From Daejeonella sp. (GTDB lineage Bacteria > Bacteroidota > Bacteroidia > Sphingobacteriales > Sphingobacteriaceae), in contig JAURKO010000240.1 of the NCBI GenBank assembly GCA_030831705.1, forward strand, positions 1-40,929: a DNA stretch of 40,929 nucleotides, in the 5' to 3' direction. The translations under genes were made by a program, and so were the position numbers. The notes beneath the pieces were generated by a model. That model saw nothing but the letters and a program-made list of their open reading frames with translations, had not been told where the DNA came from and made no database searches. Below, piece after piece: positions 33,186 to 40,929 of this stretch. The number at the start of each line of letters is the position of its first letter. Within the stretch, counting starts at the first letter, position 1.

Positions 33186-34139
33186 ATGGATATATCTGTA
33201 GTTGTTCCTTTGTTTAATGAGGCAGAATCTTTGCCTGAACTTATGAACTGGATCAACAAGGTGATGTTGGAGCATGGATTTAGCTATGAAGTGATATTGG
33301 TCGATGATGGAAGTAATGACGGATCATGGGAAGTTATTGAGAAATTAAAAGAACAATTTCCTGTTATTGTAGGAATTAAGTTCCGTCGTAATTATGGTAA
33401 GTCAGCTGCTTTGAATGTGGGCTTTGAAGCATGTCAGGGAAATGTAGTTATTACCATGGATGCCGATCTTCAGGATAGCCCTGATGAAATACCCGAACTT
33501 TACAGAAGAATTATTGAAGAGAAGTATGATCTTGTTTCGGGTTGGAAACAAAAACGCCATGATCCTCTCTCGAAAACTATACCCACAAAATTATTCAACT
33601 TAGTTACTCGCCGCATGTCGGGTATACATAATCTTCACGACTTTAATTGTGGTTTGAAAGCCTATCGTAAGGAGGTTGTAAAAAGCATTGAAGTTTATGG
33701 TGAGATGCACAGGTATATTCCGGTGATCGCAAAATGGGCTGGATTTAAGAAAATCGGTGAGCAGATTGTAGAACATAGGGCACGAAAATATGGTTATACC
33801 AAATTTGGTTTCAGTCGCTTTATTAATGGTTTTCTGGATCTGCTTTCAATTTTTTTTGTTGGCAAATTCGCCAAAAGGCCAATGCACTTTTTTGGAACTA
33901 TGGGAGCTTTGAGTTTTCTGGCAGGCACTATGATTGCGTTATGGATCATTATCGAGAAGTTGTATCACATCAGTATGCACATCAAATATTCCCGTGAAAT
34001 TGTTGATCAGCCACTTTTTTATATCGCCTTGGTGGCTATAGTTGTTGGATTTCAATTATTCCTTACTGGTTTTATAGCAGAGTTAGTTTCTAGGAACTCC
34101 CCTGAGCGTAATAGCTATCAGATAGAGAAATCTATTTAA
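33186..34139 (+). CDS. Family 2 glycosyltransferase (polyprenyl-phosphate type)
   Basis: This 317-residue protein has a GT-A catalytic domain with VVPLFNEAESLPELM, the nucleotide-binding ILVDDGSNDGSW, and TMDADLQDSPDEIPEL, whose Asp residues bind metal and sugar nucleotide. Two C-terminal membrane segments lie at about residues 235-257 and 272-297. This is the plan of DPM1/GtrB-like enzymes that move a sugar from UDP- or GDP-sugar to undecaprenyl phosphate. The lipid carrier and sugar are not known. It is separated by 26 bases from a second glycosyltransferase. Confidence 0.93.
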   Translation: MDISVVVPLFNEAESLPELMNWINKVMLEHGFSYEVILVDDGSNDGSWEVIEKLKEQFPVIVGIKFRRNYGKSAALNVGFEACQGNVVITMDADLQDSPDEIPELYRRIIEEKYDLVSGWKQKRHDPLSKTIPTKLFNLVTRRMSGIHNLHDFNCGLKAYRKEVVKSIEVYGEMHRYIPVIAKWAGFKKIGEQIVEHRARKYGYTKFGFSRFINGFLDLLSIFFVGKFAKRPMHFFGTMGALSFLAGTMIALWIIIEKLYHISMHIKYSREIVDQPLFYIALVAIVVGFQLFLTGFIAELVSRNSPERNSYQIEKSI

Positions 34140-34165
34140 CTTTTTATCAGCAGGTACTAATCAAG

Positions 34166-35134
34166 ATGTTTTTTTCAATCATCATCCCACTTTACAACCG
34201 GCCTCAGGAGATTGATGAATTACTCCACACGCTAACAAAGCAAAATTACCTTCAGTTTGAAGTTCTGATTATTGAAGACGGATCAAAAATTGATGCAAAG
34301 GCAATAGTTGATTCTTATACCGACCGACTAGATATCAGTTATTATTTTAAAGAAAATGCAGGACAGGGATTTGCCCGTAATTTTGGATTTGAGCGTGCAA
34401 AGGGTGATTACTTTATTGTATTTGATTCTGATTGCCTGATACCGCCAAATTATCTGGAAACCGTAAAAAATTATCTTCTGGATGAACAATTGGATGCCTA
34501 TGGTGGTCCTGATGGTTCACATCCATCATTCACTCCTGTTCAAAAGGCAATTAGTTATTCTATGACTTCGCCATTTACTACGGGAGGAATTAGGGGAAAT
34601 AAGAAACATATCGGAACCTTTCATCCTCGCAGCTTCAATATGGGCATCTCAAGAGAAGTTTGGGAAAAGACAGGAGGTTTTATTCTGACCCGTCTAGGTG
34701 AGGATATCGAATTTAGTATCCGCATTCATTCGCTGGGTTATAAAATTGGATTGATCCCTGATGCGGTAGTGTATCATAAGCGACGAACAGATTTCTTTCA
34801 ATTTTATAAACAACTGCATTTTTTTGGTAGAGCTAGAATTAATATTTATAAACAATTTCCTTCAGAATTGAAACTGGTCCATTTTTTTCCAGCTTTTTTT
34901 ACTCTGTTTTTGTTGCTAAGTTTATTTTTTAATTTGTTTGGTAGCGCATTAGCTGAATTATGTAATACCTTGCTTTCTATTTATGTTTTGTTGATATTTT
35001 TCCATTCATGGAATGTAAACAAATCATCAAAAGTTGCATTTTTGAGTATTGCTGCTTCAATGGTTCAGTTGGCAGCTTACGGACTAGGTTTTATGCAAGA
35101 TTTTTGGAAGAGAATTATTTTAAGAAAACAATAA
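34166..35134 (+). CDS. Family 2 glycosyltransferase, membrane-anchored
   Basis: This 322-residue protein starts with a GT-A domain (FSIIIPLYNRPQEIDELLHT, VLIIEDGSKIDAKAIVDSY, FIVFDSDCLIPPNYLETVK). An acceptor region with FNMGISREVWEKTGGF follows, and LGEDIEFSIRIHSLGYKIG holds the conserved Glu-Asp of the second aspartate motif. The last ~80 residues hold two or three membrane segments. It probably extends a surface polysaccharide or glycolipid from the cytoplasmic face. Donor and acceptor are unknown. The start is 26 bases after the previous glycosyltransferase and the end is 3 bases before the next gene, so all three are one unit. Confidence 0.92.
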   Translation: MFFSIIIPLYNRPQEIDELLHTLTKQNYLQFEVLIIEDGSKIDAKAIVDSYTDRLDISYYFKENAGQGFARNFGFERAKGDYFIVFDSDCLIPPNYLETVKNYLLDEQLDAYGGPDGSHPSFTPVQKAISYSMTSPFTTGGIRGNKKHIGTFHPRSFNMGISREVWEKTGGFILTRLGEDIEFSIRIHSLGYKIGLIPDAVVYHKRRTDFFQFYKQLHFFGRARINIYKQFPSELKLVHFFPAFFTLFLLLSLFFNLFGSALAELCNTLLSIYVLLIFFHSWNVNKSSKVAFLSIAASMVQLAAYGLGFMQDFWKRIILRKQ

Positions 35135-35137
35135 TAT

Positions 35138-35884
35138 ATGGACAAATCTTTGTCGGTGAATGAGATATTGGCGGATGCTTGGCAACTTGCTAAAAAGAAT
35201 ATAGTGGTTTTGCTGGGCTTCACTGCTGTGCAGTTTGCTTTTATTCTAATTGTTACTGCTATATTGACAAGCCTGTTAGGAGGTGCGAGTGGAGTAGGTG
35301 TATTGATTCAGAATATTGTTTTAAGTCTGTTCGATGCTTTTTTTACTGTGGCTTTTTATCAGGTATTCTTTAAGCTGATTGATGAAGATACGGATCCAGA
35401 ATTTCCTGATTTTATACCAAATATGGTAAAAGCTGTAAATTTTCTGATCGTTAAACTTATAATAGGTTTGGTATTGGTGTTCATCATTGCAATAATCAGT
35501 TCCGCATATTTCTATAACAAACAAGATATCGATATCAGCAACCCATTCAGCTGGGATCTTGTCCCTGTTTTTGCTCTTATTGCAATTCCGTTGATTTTTC
35601 TGACAATTAGACTTTGCTTCGTAGTTTGTTTTATTGTTGATCAGGAATCTGGTGCTTCAGAATCAATTAGCCAAAGCTGGGCGATTACCAAAGGACATTT
35701 TTGGTTTATGGCACTATTATTTCTGATTATGCTGGGCTTCAACATTCTTGGGGCTATGGCTTTATTTATAGGATTGTTATTTACAGTTCCGTTCTCAACT
35801 TTAATTCTGATCACAGCTTACCGTCATTTGGTAAATAACTATAATGAGGAAGAAGAGATTTTACTGAATGACCCAGAGAATTAA
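35138..35884 (+). CDS. Multi-span membrane protein of unknown function
   Basis: This 248-residue protein has about six hydrophobic segments, at about residues 22-45, 55-78, 100-122, 143-165, 185-207 and 208-230. The segment SQSWAITKGHFWFMALLFLI, with a polar-aromatic start, is also seen in other Bacteroidota membrane proteins. It has the feel of the glycerophosphodiester-phosphodiesterase membrane-domain superfamily, but I cannot confirm a family. It follows the second glycosyltransferase by 3 bases and precedes the GH3 gene by 2 bases, so it is translationally close to both. No function is proposed. Confidence 0.8.
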   Translation: MDKSLSVNEILADAWQLAKKNIVVLLGFTAVQFAFILIVTAILTSLLGGASGVGVLIQNIVLSLFDAFFTVAFYQVFFKLIDEDTDPEFPDFIPNMVKAVNFLIVKLIIGLVLVFIIAIISSAYFYNKQDIDISNPFSWDLVPVFALIAIPLIFLTIRLCFVVCFIVDQESGASESISQSWAITKGHFWFMALLFLIMLGFNILGAMALFIGLLFTVPFSTLILITAYRHLVNNYNEEEEILLNDPEN

Positions 35885-35886
35885 GC

Positions 35887-37389
35887 ATGGGAATTAAATC
35901 CTGGTTAGCAAAACCTCTTGCAGCATTTGCGGTAATGCAAATAAATAAATGGAAAAATAACCCCATTGCTGCACAGAAGCGCACTTTTATGCGTCTCATG
36001 AAGCAGGCAAAAGACACTGCTTTTGGAATTGACCATGATTTTGTATCAATCAGAAATTATGATGATTTTAAAAATCGTGTACCGCTCGCCGATTATGAGG
36101 ATCTTAAACCTTATATTGATAGGGTAGTTGGCGGTGAGCCTAATGTGATGTGGCCCGGCAAGCCTATCTATCTCGCTAAAACTTCAGGTACAACATCCGG
36201 GGTGAAATATATTCCAATTTCAAAGGAATCGATGCCAGAACACTTGAATGGCGCTCGTAATGCATTATTTTCATATATCCATGAAACCGGCAAATCAGAG
36301 TTCCTTGATGGCAAGCTCATTTTTTTACAGGGCAGTCCTGTTCTTGAACGAAAGAATGGGATAAATTTCGGACGATTGTCTGGGATAGTTGCCAACCATG
36401 TTCCGGCTTACCTTCAAAAGAATCGTCTGCCATCTTACCTTACTAATTGTATTGAGGATTGGGAAAAAAAGGTTGATGAGATTGTGAAAGAGACACTAAA
36501 TGAAGATATGCGACTGATATCCGGGATTCCACCATGGGTTCAAATGTATTTCGATAGACTCAAAGCCTCTACGGATGGGAAAAAAATTGGCGATATCTTT
36601 AAGCATTTCTCACTTTTTGTTTACGGCGGAGTAAATTTCGAACCTTACCGTGCGCGTCTTGAGGAAAGTATTGGACGAAGTGTCGATTCTATTGAGACCT
36701 ATCCTGCCTCAGAAGGTTTCATTGCCTTCCAGGATTCTCAAAGGGAGAGGGGCTTACTTTTACTTGTTGATTCAGGTATTTTCTATGAATTTATCCCAGC
36801 AGATGAATATTATAACGAAAATCCAGGCCGGATTTCCCTTGAAGATGTTGAACTGGATAAGAATTATGCAATAATCTTAAATACAAATGCCGGCTTATGG
36901 GGCTATAGTATTGGAGATACAGTTAAATTTGTATCCAAAAATCCATATCGGATTTTGGTCACTGGAAGAGTCAAGCACTTTATTTCTGCTTTTGGCGAAC
37001 ATGTAATTGGGGAAGAAGTTGAGCATGCACTTTTATCTGTTGCTGGTGAGGAGGGGCTTGAAATTACTGAATTTACCGTGGCTCCACAGGTAAGTCCGGA
37101 GGATGGTTCTTTACCCTACCATGAATGGTATGTAGAGTTTGAGAAAGCTCCTCAGGATATGGATAGTTTCAGTTTAAGAGTCGATCTAGCACTTCAGAAA
37201 AAAAATACCTATTATTTTGATCTTGTTGAAGGCAAGGTTTTGAGACCCCTGATCATGCATCAGCTCAAAAAGGATGCATTCATAAACTACATGAAATCAA
37301 AGGGTAAGCTTGGTGGGCAAAATAAAGTACCTCGTTTGTCAAATGATAGGCATATTGCGAATGAATTAAATGAGTGGATCAGTAGATAG
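35887..37389 (+). CDS. GH3 auxin-responsive promoter family protein
   Basis: This 500-residue protein belongs to the GH3/acyl-adenylate-forming superfamily. Visible landmarks are AKTSGTTSGVKYIPIS near residue 98 (the ATP-binding P-loop-like motif), the acidic-aromatic core ETYPASEGFIAFQDSQ near residue 275, and YSIGDTVKFVSKNPYRILVTGRVKHF with the adenylation Asp. Plant GH3 proteins conjugate amino acids to auxin or jasmonate via acyl-adenylates; the bacterial substrate is unknown. Many Bacteroidota carry a single such gene. It starts two bases after the preceding membrane protein and lies 69 bases before dxr. Confidence 0.95.
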   Translation: MGIKSWLAKPLAAFAVMQINKWKNNPIAAQKRTFMRLMKQAKDTAFGIDHDFVSIRNYDDFKNRVPLADYEDLKPYIDRVVGGEPNVMWPGKPIYLAKTSGTTSGVKYIPISKESMPEHLNGARNALFSYIHETGKSEFLDGKLIFLQGSPVLERKNGINFGRLSGIVANHVPAYLQKNRLPSYLTNCIEDWEKKVDEIVKETLNEDMRLISGIPPWVQMYFDRLKASTDGKKIGDIFKHFSLFVYGGVNFEPYRARLEESIGRSVDSIETYPASEGFIAFQDSQRERGLLLLVDSGIFYEFIPADEYYNENPGRISLEDVELDKNYAIILNTNAGLWGYSIGDTVKFVSKNPYRILVTGRVKHFISAFGEHVIGEEVEHALLSVAGEEGLEITEFTVAPQVSPEDGSLPYHEWYVEFEKAPQDMDSFSLRVDLALQKKNTYYFDLVEGKVLRPLIMHQLKKDAFINYMKSKGKLGGQNKVPRLSNDRHIANELNEWISR

Positions 37390-37458
37390 ATTAGAAATCT
37401 TAAAAAATTAATATTTTAGATAATTTCAGTTTTGAATTAATAAATCGGCTTCGGTTTG

Positions 37459-38649
37459 ATGGGAAAAATTTTTAATAATGGTTTGACATTAAAGAATATC
37501 GCTATTCTGGGTTCAACCGGTAGCATTGGTACACAGGCTCTTGAAGTGATTCGTCAAAATCCGGATCGTTTCCGGGCCTTTCTGTTGACTGCAAACAGCA
37601 ATGCCCTTCTTTTAATAAAACAAGCTCTGGAATTCAATCCGGAATATGTTGTTGTTACCGATCAATCAAAGCTGGATGAAGTAAAAAGTGCTTTGAGAAG
37701 CACAAAAATCAAGGTTTTATGCGGACAAGATCAGCTCTGCTCTATTTTGGAGCAGCCTGAAATTTCTTTGGTACTAACTGCTATGGTTGGTTTTGCTGGC
37801 CTGATGCCAACCCTTGCAGCAATTAGAGCTGGAAAGGACATTGCCCTTGCAAATAAAGAGACCCTTGTTGTTGCCGGTGAACTGGTTACAAGCCTTGCCA
37901 GAGAACATGGTGTCAAAATATTGCCGGTCGACTCAGAGCATTCGGCTATTTTTCAATGCCTCACAGGTGAAGAACAAAATCCTATTGAAAAGATCTACCT
38001 GACAGCTTCCGGTGGTCCGTTTAGAGGTAAGGATAGAGATTTTCTGGCTACTATCACTCGTAAAGAGGCTTTAAAGCATCCAAATTGGGTAATGGGTGAG
38101 AAAATAACAATTGATTCAGCTAGTTTAATGAATAAGGGTCTGGAAGTAATAGAGGCTAAATGGCTTTTTGATTTGGATGTTTCACAGATTGACGTAATTG
38201 TTCACCCACAGTCGATCGTACATTCTTTGGTTCAGTTTAAGGATGGCTCGATGAAAGCACAAATGGGTTTACCAGATATGAAATTGCCTATTCAATATGC
38301 CATGGCTTATCCCGAACGGATAGAAAACTCATTTCCAAGATTTAATTTTGCCGATTTTCCGAGTTTGACTTTTGAGCAGGCTGACAAAAAGACGTTCAGA
38401 AACCTTGCGCTTGCATTTGATGCTTTAAATTGTGGCGGGAATATGCCATGCGTAATCAATGCGGCTAATGAAGTAGTTGTGGCAGAATTTTTGAAAGAGA
38501 ATATTAGCTTTTTAAAGATGAGTGATATAATCGAAAAATGCATGTCTGAAATTGAGTTTATTTCAGAACCTACAATTGATGATTATTTAGAAACAGACAA
38601 GATCACACGAATCTTAGCACAGCAATTAGTAACAAATAGTAAATCATAG
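37459..38649 (+). CDS. dxr: 1-deoxy-D-xylulose 5-phosphate reductoisomerase
   Basis: ATG 37459 gives 396 residues and is preferred over a TTG three bases upstream. The NADPH-binding segment AILGSTGSIGTQALEVI is at about residues 15-31. The metal/substrate loop is PVDSEHSAIFQCL, followed by TASGGPFRGKDR and SASLMNKGLEVIEAKWLFD, and the flexible flap by HPNWVMGEKITIDSAS. It makes 2-C-methyl-D-erythritol 4-phosphate, the second step of the MEP pathway to isoprenoids, and is the fosmidomycin target. Dxr followed by rseP is a usual pairing in Bacteroidota. A spacer of 29 bases separates it from rseP. Confidence 0.98.
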   Translation: MGKIFNNGLTLKNIAILGSTGSIGTQALEVIRQNPDRFRAFLLTANSNALLLIKQALEFNPEYVVVTDQSKLDEVKSALRSTKIKVLCGQDQLCSILEQPEISLVLTAMVGFAGLMPTLAAIRAGKDIALANKETLVVAGELVTSLAREHGVKILPVDSEHSAIFQCLTGEEQNPIEKIYLTASGGPFRGKDRDFLATITRKEALKHPNWVMGEKITIDSASLMNKGLEVIEAKWLFDLDVSQIDVIVHPQSIVHSLVQFKDGSMKAQMGLPDMKLPIQYAMAYPERIENSFPRFNFADFPSLTFEQADKKTFRNLALAFDALNCGGNMPCVINAANEVVVAEFLKENISFLKMSDIIEKCMSEIEFISEPTIDDYLETDKITRILAQQLVTNSKS

Positions 38650-38678
38650 AGTTTAACTAAAAATATAAGAATAAAGGT

Positions 38679-40007
38679 ATGGATGGATTAGTAATGACAG
38701 GACAACTGTTATTGGGATTATCAATTTTAATCATATTACACGAAGCGGGACACTTTTTTGCTGCCAGAGCTTTCGGAATCAGAGTGGAGAAGTTTTACCT
38801 GTTTTTTGATGCCTGGGGCTTTAAATTATTCAGTTTTAACTATAAAGGATGCGAATATGGAATTGGATGGTTGCCATTAGGTGGTTATGTGAAGATTTCA
38901 GGGATGATCGATGAATCGATGGATACCGAACAACTTGCTGGTCCGCCGCAACCCTGGGAATTTCGCTCAAAACCGGCCTGGCAACGACTTATTGTCATGC
39001 TGGGTGGAGTAACGGTGAATATTGTGCTGGGTATCTTCATTTTCTGGATGCTTACGTTAAAGAATGGAGAGACTTTTATTCCGAATGATAAACTTCCAGA
39101 TGGTATTGCACCTGGAATTATTGGTCGGGAAATTGGTCTGCAATTAGGCGACCGCATTACAGCAGTGAATGGAACTCCTGTCAAGCGCTTTGAAGAATTA
39201 ACCAGTTCAAAAGTGCTATTAGGAAATACAGAACTTACCGTTCAGAGAAATGGGCAAACTATTCCTGTGCAGGTACCGGGAGATGTTTTGGAAATGGTTT
39301 CAGATCTTGGAATCGGGCAGTTTGTCGAACCAAGGGTTAGGATATCTGGTGTGGCACAGATTGCCCCTGGTGGTAATGCCGAAAAAGCCGGACTAAAAGT
39401 TGGGGATAGTATTTTAGCAGTTAATGCCAAGCCGGTTACATTTTATGATGAATTTAAATCGGAGGTTCAGTCATCTAAAAATAAAACTGTCGCAATCTCG
39501 GTATTCCGTGATCAGCAGGCTATTGAAATTCCTACCCAGGTTTCTGAAGATGGTACCATTGGAATATACATTCCGCAGTACTTCAATATCCCTTTGGAGA
39601 GTGTAAACTATGGTTTATTGGCTGCATTACCTGTTGGAGCTGCGAAAGCATGGGGATCTTTTATGGATAATGCCAAGGGATTGGGTAAAGTAGCGTCCGG
39701 ACAAGTCAAAGCGAACAAGGCCTTCACCGGACCAATTGGTATCGCGACCATGTTTGGAGGTACAGTCAACTGGGTGAAATTTTGGAGTCTGGTTGGATTG
39801 TTATCGATGGCACTGGCATTAATGAACTTATTACCTATTCCTGCACTGGACGGTGGTCATGCCATTTTCCTGTTGATTGAAATGGTGAAAGGTAAGCCAC
39901 TTGGTGATAAATTCATGGAACGTGCTCAAATGGTTGGCTTTGTGATATTGGTTACCTTAATGGTGTTTGTTTTTGGGAATGATATTTTTAAACACATAAT
40001 TAATTGA
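38679..40007 (+). CDS. rseP: RIP zinc metalloprotease RseP (site-2 protease)
   Basis: This 442-residue membrane protease has the zinc motif LHEAGHF at about residues 20-26 in the first membrane segment and LMNLLPIPALDGGH near residue 385 in a late one, giving the HExxH plus distal Asp ligand set. Two PDZ-like domains lie between, about residues 125-210 and 215-300 (one includes GLKVGDSILAVNAKPVTFYD). RseP cuts anti-sigma factors and cleaned signal peptides within the membrane. It is probably at the inner membrane and starts 29 bases after dxr. An AAAGG sequence just before the ATG may help initiation. The stop codon lies in an array of AGTTGAC repeats. Confidence 0.97.
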   Translation: MDGLVMTGQLLLGLSILIILHEAGHFFAARAFGIRVEKFYLFFDAWGFKLFSFNYKGCEYGIGWLPLGGYVKISGMIDESMDTEQLAGPPQPWEFRSKPAWQRLIVMLGGVTVNIVLGIFIFWMLTLKNGETFIPNDKLPDGIAPGIIGREIGLQLGDRITAVNGTPVKRFEELTSSKVLLGNTELTVQRNGQTIPVQVPGDVLEMVSDLGIGQFVEPRVRISGVAQIAPGGNAEKAGLKVGDSILAVNAKPVTFYDEFKSEVQSSKNKTVAISVFRDQQAIEIPTQVSEDGTIGIYIPQYFNIPLESVNYGLLAALPVGAAKAWGSFMDNAKGLGKVASGQVKANKAFTGPIGIATMFGGTVNWVKFWSLVGLLSMALALMNLLPIPALDGGHAIFLLIEMVKGKPLGDKFMERAQMVGFVILVTLMVFVFGNDIFKHIIN

Positions 40008-40099
40008 TAGTTGACAGTTGACAGTTGACAGTTGACAGTTGACAGTTGACAGTTGACAGTTGACAGTTGACAGTTGACAGTTGACAGTTGACAGTTGAA
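40002..40099. repeat. Long tandem heptamer array (AGTTGAC)12
   Basis: One AATTGAT unit (40002-40008), twelve perfect AGTTGAC copies (40009-40092) and a final AGTTGAA. The rseP TGA stop lies in the first unit. The repeat unit is identical to the array at 19833-19874, 20 kb away, on the same strand relative to the gene it follows. With perfect copies this array should be prone to copy-number change. Confidence 0.97.
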
Positions 40100-40136
40100 T
40101 TGGGTATTAAAATTACTATTTTTTTAATTGAACACG

Positions 40137-40170
40137 GATGTCATCCCGACCCAGTAGGGAACTTAGTGAA
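40137..40170. repeat. Fragment of a dispersed Bacteroidota repeat (possible)
   Basis: TGTCATCCCGACCCAGTAGG resembles the short dispersed sequences of the TGTCATCCCGAnnnAGnAGG kind that I have seen in intergenic regions of this phylum. Only a fragment is present, and the match is from memory, so support is weak. Confidence 0.3.
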
Positions 40171-40193
40171 TATTAATGAAGAGCTTAATTTGG

Positions 40194-40214
40194 AGAGTTG
40201 ATAATTGACAATTG
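40194..40214. repeat. Short heptamer array (ATAATTG type)
   Basis: Three units: AGAGTTG, ATAATTG, ACAATTG. It lies between the AGTTGAC array and hscB. Confidence 0.4.
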
Positions 40215-40237
40215 AGATTGTAATTAATTATTCCTAA

Positions 40238-40277
40238 TAATCCACCAATCCTATAATCCTAAAATCCTACCCCTAAA
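40238..40277. repeat. Octamer array ending at the hscB start codon
   Basis: Five 8-base units: TAATCCAC, CAATCCTA, TAATCCTA, AAATCCTA, CCCCTAAA, followed directly by the GTG start of hscB. The unit length is 8 rather than 7, unlike the other arrays in the window. Confidence 0.55.
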
Positions 40278-40805
40278 GTGAATTATTTTGATTTTTATCA
40301 CCTCCCAATAAGTTTTCAAATTGACAGCGCCCTAGTCAAGAAAAAATTCTATGAGCTGAGTAAGCGCTATCATCCCGATTTTTATGTGAATGAAAGCGAT
40401 GAAAAGCAGGCTGAAATTCTGGAGCTTTCTACTTTGAATAATAAGGCTTATCAGATTTTATCTGATCCACTGAAACGTATTGAGTATGTTCTTTCACTGA
40501 ATAATATGCTTGCTGATGGTGATAAATATGTTTTGCCTCAGAATTTCTTAATGGATATGATGGATGTGAATGAGGCCCTGATGGAAATGGAATTCGATCA
40601 TGATGAGTTGAAACTGGCAGAGCTAAGTGGGCAGATTGATACGATGGAAATGGCCTTGTTTGATGAGCTGAAGTCTGCTACGGATGAATTTGATGCCAAA
40701 ACAGGGGAGGATGCTGAAAATATCTTGTTGATGATCAAGGATATTTGGTATCGTCAGAAATACCTCTTACGGATCAGGGAAAGTCTGAACAAATTCAGGG
40801 TCTAA
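40278..40805 (+). CDS. hscB: Fe-S assembly co-chaperone HscB (J-domain protein)
   Basis: This 175-residue protein has an N-terminal J domain with KRYHPDFYVNE (HPD tripeptide near residue 35) and a C-terminal helical domain (NEALMEMEFDHDELKLAEL), the HscB plan of a J domain followed by a three-helix bundle that binds the Fe-S scaffold IscU. It stimulates an Hsp70 to release iron-sulphur clusters from the scaffold. Start is GTG 40278, directly after an octamer array; no upstream in-frame ATG was seen. It is not next to isc genes here. A short hairpin AGGGT/ACCCT over the stop codon may be a weak terminator. Confidence 0.93.
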   Translation: MNYFDFYHLPISFQIDSALVKKKFYELSKRYHPDFYVNESDEKQAEILELSTLNNKAYQILSDPLKRIEYVLSLNNMLADGDKYVLPQNFLMDMMDVNEALMEMEFDHDELKLAELSGQIDTMEMALFDELKSATDEFDAKTGEDAENILLMIKDIWYRQKYLLRIRESLNKFRV

Positions 40806-40846
40806 ACCCTTTAAATTATTAAAATTTTATTTATGTTTGCATCCCG

Positions 40847-40881
40847 CAACGTGAAGCGTGAAATCGTAAAACGTTAAAACA
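40847..40881. repeat. Heptamer array (ACGTGAA type) before the tRNA
   Basis: Five units: CAACGTG, AAGCGTG, AAATCGT, AAAACGT, TAAAACA. It ends five bases before the tRNA-Leu gene. Confidence 0.5.
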
Positions 40882-40885
40882 AAAT

Positions 40886-40929
40886 GCCCAGCTGGCGGAA
40901 CTGGTAGACGCGTCGGTCTCAAACACCGA
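40886..40929 (+). tRNA. tRNA-Leu(CAA), 5' part only
   Basis: GCCCAGC acceptor strand, U8/G9, the D arm with GGCGG and TGGTAGACGC (the usual Leu type-II D loop) and the anticodon arm with stem TCGGT/ACCGA around loop CTCAAAC, giving anticodon CAA. The window ends inside the anticodon stem, so the long variable arm and T arm are not seen. Confidence 0.9.

Noticed and set aside
40009-40092. A CRISPR array in the tandem repeats
   Set aside because: Units are only 7 bases, directly joined without spacers, and no cas genes are present.
40009-40092. Multiple -35 promoter boxes (TTGACA in every unit)
   Set aside because: TTGACA is a byproduct of the AGTTGAC unit; Bacteroidota promoters use a different -33/-7 consensus and no TAnnTTTG follows at the right distance.
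40797-40810. Strong terminator after hscB
   Set aside because: The AGGGT/ACCCT hairpin has only five base pairs and is not followed by an uninterrupted T run.

Overview
The window looks like chromosomal DNA from a member of the Bacteroidota, probably a Sphingobacteriales/Sphingobacteriaceae-like organism (genus not determined). Reasons: AT-rich sequence; several start regions with the Bacteroidota -7 promoter element TAnnTTTG and few Shine-Dalgarno sites; a TonB-dependent receptor; bifunctional HisB and HisIE; a BatA-like protein next to a dihydroorotase-like protein; a GH3-family protein; and a DUF4199 gene beside a family 2 glycosyltransferase. No phage, insertion sequence, CRISPR array, rRNA or toxin/defence island was seen.

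Layout. 1-3366 (minus): 5' end of a Ppx/GppA phosphatase, a small DUF1648 membrane protein, and a two-gene Nat-type ABC exporter. 3649-10317 (plus): a four-gene block known best from Planctomycetes and Verrucomicrobia (PSCyt1/DUF1549/DUF1553 protein with a sugar-binding-like insert, DUF1501 Tat protein, Tat sugar phosphate isomerase/epimerase, DUF2231/PSCyt1 protein), then a secreted metallophosphoesterase. 11255-11456: a gene-free stretch that folds into a junction RNA, best on the minus strand. 11543-17956 (minus): TonB receptor, grpE-dnaJ, a 67-residue protein plus FtsE, and a LuxC-like acyl-CoA reductase. 18061-19813: ferredoxin, universal stress protein, NlpC/P60 peptidase. 19961-28216 (minus): complete histidine operon hisG-D-C-B-H-A-F-IE with a WD40 gene at its end, preceded by an unlisted 18-codon leader peptide with five histidines (hisL). 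28479-40929 (plus): BatA-like protein, dihydroorotase-like pseudoenzyme, an acidic unknown, DUF4199, two glycosyltransferases, a membrane protein, GH3, dxr, rseP, hscB, and the 5' part of tRNA-Leu(CAA).

How parts work together. The histidine genes form one transcription unit whose leader peptide would sense charged tRNA-His. grpE and dnaJ supply DnaK cofactors. dxr makes MEP-pathway isoprenoids, and rseP handles membrane proteolysis. The planctomycete-type block is probably an envelope carbohydrate-handling system, but its substrate is unknown.

Most noteworthy: (1) hisL and its attenuator-like leader; (2) the candidate structured RNA near 11.26-11.46 kb, where G-U pairs favour the minus strand; (3) a dispersed family of 7-bp (once 8-bp) degenerate tandem arrays that repeatedly begin at stop codons and often occur as array-core-array; (4) a dihydroorotase paralogue lacking metal ligands; (5) an 18-bp perfect palindrome 11 nt upstream of dnaJ.
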